From assembly GCA_034440635.1 (NCBI GenBank), contig JAOTON010000767.1, positions 496,001-560,000 of the forward strand: a DNA stretch of 64,000 nucleotides, read 5' to 3'. Position 1 is the first letter of the stretch. Each line of letters opens with the position of its first letter. The position numbers were made by a program, and so were the translations under genes. Below are positions 57,032 to 64,000 of this stretch, one piece after another. The stretch is from Lepas anatifera (taxonomy: Eukaryota; Arthropoda; Thecostraca; Lepadidae). The notes below the pieces were generated by a model. The model was not told the origin of the DNA, made no database searches, and saw only the letters and a list, made by a program, of their open reading frames with translations.

Positions 57032-57039
57032 TGACGTCA
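57032..57039. promoter_or_regulatory. CRE/ATF octamer in intron 1
   Basis: Exact TGACGTCA within CTGACGTCAG, a 10-bp perfect palindrome, about 1 kb before coding exon 2. Confidence 0.4.
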
Positions 57040-58050
57040 GCGTATAAAACACAGGAGCGTAGGTATAATGTCTCGAGACAAGATATGTTGTAATTTCAGC
57101 TATTCGTCGGCTATTTTTGCGGCTTTCTCGTGAGTCAACTGTTGGTGTTTTCATTATCCAGTGGCTGCCCAGACTTTGAAGAATTTCTCCGCTGTTCCGC
57201 CGTCTCGCGTCGCTGCTGGCTGCATACCACAGCCTCTGTCCAGGCGCGGCTCTGGCAAGTCTGAGGGCTGAATCATTCTGACCCGCATGATATAATCGGG
57301 GCCGACGCGAGCTGCACTTTAGGAGACGGTCTCGAAGGCTAGTCTATACCATAGGAGCGGCTCTTTACCAATCACGCACGGTGGCCGTGGGTGCAAACAC
57401 CTGTGTTGATTATATGGAATCTTCGAAGCCTTTCCGACATTTGGTCGATTTTTTATATGTCAAAAATTGTCATAGGAAAATTTTTCTCCTTCCCGGAATA
57501 TGAACAAGCTATTTCAAAATCGATCCCTGAAAATTGGGGTCGAAATGAAGGGTGCGTTAGGCAGAAGTATAAAATCTGTCCGTAGTAATTTCGCCAGACG
57601 AAAGCTGGGGCCAGGTACGTTATGTTCCATTTCGCTTAGATGCTACACGTGTCCTGGCCATATGCTCCAATATCTGAGCACTTCTGCAGGAGCACAAACA
57701 CGGTGCAGATTACTTAGCATACAAATTGGGTGCATCCTCCCATTACGACCAAGGTGGCGTCCACGGGTGTGGTGGAAGTGACGTCGCGACGCGTTCAAGA
57801 TCAGCACGAAGCGTACCAAGGCCGTGTCCATCGTGGGCGGGGATTTCTCCTCTCTTCTTGTACCTGACAAAATCCCTCGCAAACACACACACCTGTTCAT
57901 CATGTTCTCATGTTCATAACACCTTTGCGTAAGCTTCCGACCCCGATGGCGCCTTTGCTGCGTGTATCAGGAGTTTGTGACGGTGCACGCCTTGACCTCC
58001 AAGCCTACAGGTGACAGTTCACTAACCCGCTGACCTCTCGGTGCCCGCAG

Positions 58051-58247
58051 GTGGGATGAAGAGTTTCGCGCGCGATTTTCCGCACCTGTGCGACTCGGAG
58101 CTGCGTCCGATGGGCTTCGACGGACCCGACTGCGTGTCGCAGCTCCGCGAGAGGGCCGATGAAATCGAGCGCGCTCAGGTCACGCAGATTCTCCCGTTCC
58201 TCTACGTGGGAAACCAGCACGACGCCAAGGATCTCGTGAACCTCAGG
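58051..58247 (+). CDS. DUSP10-like: MAP-kinase phosphatase (DUSP10/MKP-5-like), coding exon 2
   Basis: This exon encodes residues 191 (split codon) to 256. It finishes the link after the rhodanese-like domain (GGMKSFARDFPHLCD, matching the family's GG..F....P.LC pattern). A variable linker of about 30 residues follows, then the phosphatase domain opens with QILPFLYVGNQHDAKDLVNL (236-255), the conserved 'I.PFL..GN..DA.D' start of dual-specificity phosphatases. It ends CTCAG G|GTAAGG after Arg256, phase 0. Joined to exons 1 and 3 it keeps one continuous frame. Confidence 0.94.
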
Positions 58248-58816
58248 GTAAGGGCAGAGGCAGAGTGGGAGCCTTATTTTACGTGAAGTGTGCTTTTGTG
58301 CAGTGTGTTTCAGGCGGCTAGACGATGTTGTTAGGAACAGTAAATGCGTTTGCTTCTGATTTGGAAAGTTGGTATTTCAAAATGCTTGTAGTCACTTTTA
58401 TCATCTTAATGCTACTGCTCCCTTGTATTTACTCATTATTTCTCTCAAATTTTAACCTCGTACAAAATGTTGGCTCTGTCACTGCCATACAGTCATCTCA
58501 AAATTCCGACTTCAGCTGCCATGTAATTGTTTAGCCGTTGTGACCTATGAATGCCTTGGTGGTCTGTATTAGCAATGGTACCAGACTTGATCCTGGTGCT
58601 ACCTCATCGTCATCAACTGAGGAGAGGAGGGGGGGGTGGACAAATACAGAGCCTAGTCTCTTGGACAAACCTATCTGGCCGTAAATACCTCATCATGACC
58701 TCATGGCCCCCTGCTGCGCCTGCTCTGCTGCAACGCCTGTTATGATGGCGCGCATTCTTGGGCCACCATACGTGCATGTAAAGTAAGCAAACGTCGTCTG
58801 CCGGAGCGGAGTTTTA

Positions 58817-58824
58817 TGACGTCA
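58817..58824. promoter_or_regulatory. CRE/ATF octamer in intron 2
   Basis: Exact TGACGTCA, 75 bp before another at 58892-58899. Part of the cluster discussed under intron 1. Confidence 0.4.
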
Positions 58825-58891
58825 CAAGTGCCGTCTGTTTATATGCGACCTCGGACTTCCCGACTCCGACTGCGCATCCCGATTACACCTG

Positions 58892-58899
58892 TGACGTCA
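58892..58899. promoter_or_regulatory. CRE/ATF octamer in intron 2
   Basis: Exact TGACGTCA. The close pairing with 58817-58824 makes it the best candidate for a real element in the cluster. Confidence 0.4.
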
Positions 58900-59395
58900 G
58901 TAATCTGGGGAGGAGGCGCCGCGATTGCGGCGCAGAGAAACGCCCGGTCTAGTGAGAGTAGCAAATTGTGGAATATGACTTCCCCACACTCCTTCATAGT
59001 TTTTGGATTGCGTAAACGGGATTTTCTGCCCAAACTGGTAGCTTTGTATGAGCATTCCGTGAAAATAATGACGAGTATGTAAGTTATGCACGGTGGCAAT
59101 ATCAACTGAGTGTAAAATCCAACTGGATTGTTGATAATTATAGGCGGCCATCGTTTTTCCCGTTTCTTAAGCTTTCCTTCATCGTCAGTAATGGATTCCG
59201 TGAGCCCAAGTTTCAACGATACTCCTCATTCCAAAAAATTTCAGCCTGAGCAAATTTTCCCAAATTTGAACATTTTTCCTTGCAATATTATGATAGCTAA
59301 GAAAGTAAATACACTGAAAGACCTCTTCCCTGTCCTAATCCTCCGACGACCTCCCTCCCTTCGGTCCTAATGGCTGTGTGGTGGTGTGTCTGCAG

Positions 59396-59543
59396 AGTTT
59401 CGGGATCACGCGCGTGTTGAACGTGACGGCTCATCTGCCCGGCTACCACCAGCAGTCCGGCATCAGCTACAAGACGCTGCCCGCCGTCGACTCTGGCCAG
59501 CAGAACATCAGCCAGTACTTCGACGAGGCCCTTGAGTTTATCG
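59396..59543 (+). CDS. DUSP10-like: MAP-kinase phosphatase (DUSP10/MKP-5-like), coding exon 3 (last in window)
   Basis: This exon encodes residues 257-305 plus one base: SFGITRVLNVTAHLPGYHQQ, then YKTLPAVDSGQQNISQYFDE and ALEFI. V(L/I)NVT.HLP.YH is characteristic of DUSP10. Asp288 in LPAVDS is the expected general acid of the Cys-based phosphatase mechanism. It ends ATCG|GTGAGT, phase 1, the same place and phase expected for the family's EFI|E junction. The next exon should bring the HC-x5-R catalytic loop, which is not in the window. So the gene is cut by the window edge; nothing indicates that it is broken. Confidence 0.94.
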
Positions 59544-60821
59544 GTGAGTTTCCGCCCTATGCTGTATCAAATTGCGATGAAGTGCGAGATGATAGGCCGG
59601 TGTTAGACGCCAAAACCAAAAACGGCGTGAGGTTAGGTGAGAGCGATGACAAGTAAACTGATGAGGTTGGATGCATCGGGCGGAGGAGAAGAGATTGTCG
59701 GCCGACGCACCAGCTGCTGCCGTCGCTGGAGGACGGGGACCGCTTTGTTGGCTTCGGTCGGTTGGTGATGAAGAGCCTCTGCGGGAGGTGGGGGCTCGTC
59801 TGGTTATCGATGAGCGTTCTTATAAGCCGCGCCTGTACCGAATTCGGCACGGACGCCAGCGGGAGGTGGTTTGGAGAGACGTCATCGGGAACGCTGCTCT
59901 CACCTTGGAGGGGTGTAGCTCGCCAGTTCATACCATTCATGGACAGATCATCTGGCAAAGTAGCATTTTTATCGGGACGGCGTCCTGGGGTGGGGAGGGG
60001 GTGCACCTAAATATGCCTGAATGACAGCTCATACCTAATGTCCCCTTTTACTTCACTGCTGCAAGAGGCTAAGCCGAAGTTGGCATAGCTTTATTTCGGT
60101 GGACATTAGATACTTTCCTGCAAAGATGCCAAGCAGAACATAATTTAGCGGCGTGAAAAGCTCGTCGACAGCGTCGCAGTTTGCTGTGAATAGCAGAGTG
60201 AGTAACAGTGCACACAACAGTTACATCGTGTTACACGTCATGCCGCATTGCGTCTGTGCATAACGCAGTATCCAGGGCGGCCGGACGCCTCGGGTCGATC
60301 CCCTACAAGGCACCCCTCCCCGCGGGAGGGGGGAGGCGTGTGTACGCACTTCCTCGGTGCTCGCCGAAGGAATGACGGTGTCGCGTATCGCCGTGACTCA
60401 CGAACGCGCCACTAAATTCGACTGTGGGAGTACCGCCCTGGCCCTGTCGGTGCCGCCCCGCGTGCTGGAGGTGCCCGCTCATCGATAACGCGTGGGATCG
60501 ACGCTATTTCCGATTCTTGTTCGCTGGGCGGATCAGCAGCGACTTTGACGCATTTCGGCAGCAGGTGTCTGGGTGGCTGACGGTCAGATTTTCGTCAGGT
60601 TTAGCTGTGAATCCGGATTAAACTGAGATCAAAACCAGAAATAAAACTAGATTTCACGTAGCATCGAGCACTGCCTCAGATCCTCCGACCCTTTGACACG
60701 CTTTGTCTTGTTTGGTGTCAGCTTCGCGTGCTGCCGGTAGCAGCCGGCACTTGCGCGTCAGACTGAGTGTCTCCATACACTGTCACCGCGCCGGGCCAGA
60801 CGGGGTGTCGCCCTGGGGGCA

Positions 60822-60839
60822 TGCAGCAGCAGCAGCAGA
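60822..60839 (+). repeat. Short (CAG)n tract
   Basis: Five to six CAG units in intron 3. Confidence 0.85.
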
Positions 60840-61518
60840 CCCCCGGTCGGCCACCTGAGTCACTCCAGCCGGCCTGCCGCCGTCCTGCCGTGCGGGGGAG
60901 CGTGCCCCCTCAGCCCCCTCGCCTCCGCCCACCGTCACCGCGTGACCTGGCAAACAGAGCCGCCGCGCCACGCTCAGTCCAAAATCAATGGCCCACCTCC
61001 GCACGGCCTCACGCCTGAATAACTAGCACTGGAGTAGAAGGAAGCTTAAACAGCGGATAATGGCGCCGATGGAGCGCGAACGCTGGAGCTCTTTTTGTTC
61101 GCGCCATAGAAATGTGTTGTCGGCGGTAAAATGCGGGAAATCCGTATTTGCCTGTACTTTTCTTCGGGACTGTTAGGCATTGGACTCGATTGCCACTCAG
61201 TAAGCCAAAGTCGGGTCTGGCAGCTGGTGTTGGCCGTTGACCCAGTGAAATAAGTCGGCCACTTGTTTGGTTCGGTAGCACTCCGCTGACTGATGCTTCT
61301 TGCGGACCGGAACCATGAGAACGGGGGGTGTCGAAAACGACGCGGGCTGCCAACGTGACGCGGCTCGGAATTTGGCAGCTTCTGCCGCTGGCGGCAATCG
61401 AATGACACTCCGCGCCACTTCGTCGGTGACCAATTTGACGCAGCGGCGACGGAAAGTGGCAGTGGCACCTGTCGTAGATGAAACGGAAATCGCAGAGCCC
61501 CCGTTAGCGCCGGATTTG

Positions 61519-61642
61519 TAAAATTTGGAAATGTTCTTACATAGGTGTCATAAAATTTGGAAATGTTCTTACATAGGTATCGTAAAATTTGGAAATGTTT
61601 TTACGTAGGTATGGTAAAATTTGGTAATGTGCTTACATATCT
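61519..61642. repeat. 32-bp minisatellite, about 3.9 units
   Basis: TAAAATTTGGAAATGTTCTT begins units at 61519, 61551, 61583 and 61615, exactly 32 bp apart, with increasing divergence to the right. Confidence 0.92.
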
Positions 61643-64000
61643 GTTTTTCTGCGCTTGGGAGGAATCTTTTTGTGTGTGATTCATCTCTTGGACGACAAGA
61701 AAACTGTTCTACATGAGAGAGAGACACGTGTTTCCGAGAAATACGACAATGAAAGGTTTGGCAAGATGAACATTTCTCGACGTCTGAGGATTTCCTAAGA
61801 TAGCACATTTTCCCTTGTGTTGCAATGTTGCAAACCCCGTGCGTCAATGGAGACATTCCCATCTGCTGCGTTGCTCTTTGATGGTGGCGTACTTCCAACG
61901 AAGCGAAACTATTCAAGCGAAACCAGACCGGAGATCCAAGTGCCACGGTTTGACATCCACCTAACGCAACGCCGCCGGCCGAGTGTGCACCGGCGCCGAA
62001 CGGCGCGCGGCAGAACATCATGTTCGCCGCGCTTTCGACACGCATCATGACGGCCGGTTCTGACAGAGCCGTGACAGTGGCCAGGAGCGGACTGACAGGC
62101 CGGTCTGTCACCGCAGAAGTGAGTCACTCTCAGGCCCACTGATGAGGGGCGCAGGACAGACGGGCGAGGTCGTGACAGCGGGATTAGAACTGGACGCCAC
62201 GCTCTGCGGCGGCCAGGGTTCCAGGGGCCAGTTCCAGGCTCCGTTCTGGACTGCAGGCAAATACTGCACTGGCTGGGTTTGCCGACGGCTGGGGGACCGG
62301 TGCTAACTTTCTAGCGACAGCTTTACGCGTCAGCTAGATTTCTGCTGAGGCCTGGTGGAAATGGACCGCAGGAGTGGTGGAAACTGCCTCGGCTGGTCTT
62401 ATTTTCCCTCAGAGATTAGTCCCCCTCGAGAGCGAAAGCGACATGTGCCGAGGTGAAAGCTTTGGAACGGGCAAATTTCGGATGGACGAGTGGGGATGAA
62501 CTTGTGCTTTCCCGAAATTACGCTTTAAGAAATAAACTTACGAAGTTCGGGCCATTCACGAACGATAAATCACAGATAATGGCAAGAGGCAGAACTGTAT
62601 GCGCTGTGGAACTCTAAATTTTGTTCACCCATCTAACGATTTGAAACAAAATATTCCTGGTTTCTCCCGCATACTGTTCCAATAGTTGCAAAACCTGCCC
62701 AGCACCCTACATCTGTTCTTTCGTACACGTCAATGACAGCTTCTTAGTTTTTACTCCATATCTGGTTAATTCACAAGATGACCCAGCGTTTTCGTTGGAA
62801 CAGCCCGCGTGTGCTGCTTTCAGGAAGGTCTCTTGTCAACAAGAGGTTCGATGAGTCGGTTGGACTGTTTGGAGTCCTCGTGAGTCACAATGTGTACCAG
62901 CGTCGGCCTGGCCTGATGTCGCAACGAGACGAGGCATGTTGATTACAATGAATTCTCGCTCAGATTAGTTGTCCTGGAAATTTTCCAGAAACAAGTGGCA
63001 GCTAGTGCATAAAAGACGCGAACCCTCCTGACAACCTGGAAAGTGTGGAGCGCGGGGGAGGGGGGGTGAGACCAGCGCCACCGGATGCAGGTTCGCTTCG
63101 GCGATAGACTCCTTCCTGTATGCGTCACCAGCACCGAGCAGGCTAATTTGGCTGCGTTTGTTCCCCTCTGCCGTGTTTCCTTTACGCTGAATCACCGATC
63201 GTGTTCATGGCAAAAGCATGGTTTGCGACTGGGTGCCGGAATCTGGACTGTCCCGCGTATGCTGCTGTGTAGTCGGGAGGAAATGAGCGACAAAGTTAGC
63301 TTGACAGTTGATTGCATGAGCGTGGCGGCCTTCCCGATCTCCGCACGCGACGCCACCGGCAAATGGAGCCTTGATTGTGGCGTAATGGTTTAATGGGGGC
63401 AAACAATGCTGACGGGATGATTCACTTCGCTGGGGGAGGCCCCCTCCTTGCTGACAATATCACACTCCCCCTATTATAGCTCCTGGTTCCCCACTCCGAA
63501 AGTGGCGCACTGAAAAATATGGGAAATTCTTGTACAGAAAGGGATTTCGGACAGTCCGTTTCTCTCTTTTGGATACGTGATCCGCGTGTTCACCGCAAGT
63601 CTTCGATAATGAACGCCCCAGCCGCACCCCGCAGTGTGTCTGACGTGGGGAGAGGAGGCAGGGCCGGTCAACCGGTCCACAACAGCTGCTGCCGGTGACG
63701 TGGGGTGGAGGGGAAATGGGCACACGCTGCCACCCCGGTCCCGGAACTCCCGGCTGCTGCAGTCCGTGGGGCTGTCCATGACTCACGGTCTTCCCCACGG
63801 CAGCTGCAAATCACATGCATCACGCATATTAATTAGCGAGTTTGAAACTCGCGTTCATTCAGAAGCTGCAGTGTTGGGAAGCAGCTGGTCTGTGTATCAG
63901 TTCCCAGGAGGGTTCGGCCCGGGAATCCACTCTGCCGCGGTGCGCCGCCGTGGCCCCGGGCCATTCGTCCACAGACCGTCCGCTGGCCGCGGTCGCACGG

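Larger units (their letters stand above)
48098..58050 (+). other. Intron 1 of the MKP-5-like gene (9953 bp)
   Basis: The donor is GTGAGT (48098) and the acceptor CTCGGTGCCCGCAG (ends 58050). The junction is phase 1 and rebuilds a Gly codon that continues the family's conserved LTGG motif. The intron is GC-rich, contains CpG-dense tracts (about 49380-50300, 52140-52400, 54440-54640, 55850-56400), two MITEs, a SINE tail fragment, a long (CT)n tract and four exact TGACGTCA sites. The many short frames in it show no recognisable domains; no nested gene is supported. Confidence 0.85.
58248..59395 (+). other. Intron 2 of the MKP-5-like gene (1148 bp)
   Basis: GTAAGG donor and GTGTGTCTGCAG acceptor, phase 0. 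TCCTAAT near 59364 is a plausible branch point. It contains two TGACGTCA octamers (58817 and 58892, 75 bp apart). No gene is seen in it. Confidence 0.88.
59544..64000 (+). other. Intron 3 of the MKP-5-like gene, open at window end
   Basis: At least 4457 bp with no HCxxGxSRS-encoding exon on the plus strand. GC-rich, with short frames lacking known domains. It contains a 32-bp minisatellite (61519-61642) and a short CAG run (60822-60839). A nested minus-strand gene is not supported. Confidence 0.7.

Noticed and set aside
59544..64000. The catalytic HC-x5-R exon of the phosphatase
   Set aside because: I looked for the HCxxGxSRS-type sequence in the plus frames after 59543 and did not find it; it must lie beyond the window.
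1..64000. CRISPR array, prokaryotic operon or integrated virus
   Set aside because: There are no regular direct repeats with unique spacers, no operon-like gene packing, and no viral or retroviral protein domains in the frames.

Overview
This is a metazoan (invertebrate) genome window. The evidence is spliced coding exons with GT..AG introns, tRNA-derived SINEs, many eukaryotic DNA transposons, microsatellites and GC-rich satellite blocks. No prokaryotic gene layout is visible. The species cannot be named from the sequence; a marine invertebrate such as a crustacean is only a guess. The one gene recognised with confidence is the 5' two thirds of a MAP-kinase phosphatase of the DUSP10/MKP-5 type on the + strand. 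Its exons lie at 47527-48097, 58051-58247 and 59396-59543. The exons carrying the catalytic Cys lie beyond the right edge.

Layout. 1-17.6 kb is repeat-rich intergenic DNA. It holds SINE copies, a 283-bp hAT MITE (2722-3004), a 2.5-kb hAT-like element with a perfect 8-bp target duplication (8309-10841), a 0.7-kb hAT-like element (12505-13210) and a TTAA-flanked piggyBac-like element (15666-16624).

17651-39850 is the striking part: nested elements, each with its own terminal repeats and 8-bp target-site duplication. The outermost (L1, 17651-39850) contains L2 (19399-39099), which contains L3 (21343-36691). L3 contains a large inverted-repeat (foldback-type) element (25574-30963), one arm of which contains a second copy of the 2.5-kb hAT-like element (26328-28866). 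L1, L2 and L3 each have a distinct GC-rich satellite as their interior, and each younger element sits in the satellite of the older one. L3 also contains a TTAA-type element (34568-36540), itself split by a 1.03-kb insertion flanked by CTAG (35204-36233).

39.9-46.9 kb has more repeats. These include another satellite-carrying hAT-like element (44538-46890, TSD ccgtaacc) with a 136-bp MITE and a long hairpin insertion inside it.

46.9-64 kb is more GC-rich, mostly single-copy DNA: the phosphatase promoter region, a 10-kb first intron, a 1.1-kb second intron and an open third intron. Introns 1 and 2 contain six exact TGACGTCA (CRE/ATF) octamers, which suggests feedback control by ATF/CREB or AP-1 factors acting downstream of JNK/p38, the substrates of this phosphatase family.

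No complete transposase was found, so the transposons seen here look non-autonomous. The only candidate transposon coding segment is a short zinc-finger exon in the 2.5-kb hAT-like element; it is open in one copy and frameshifted in the other. All terminal repeats and target duplications were read by eye.
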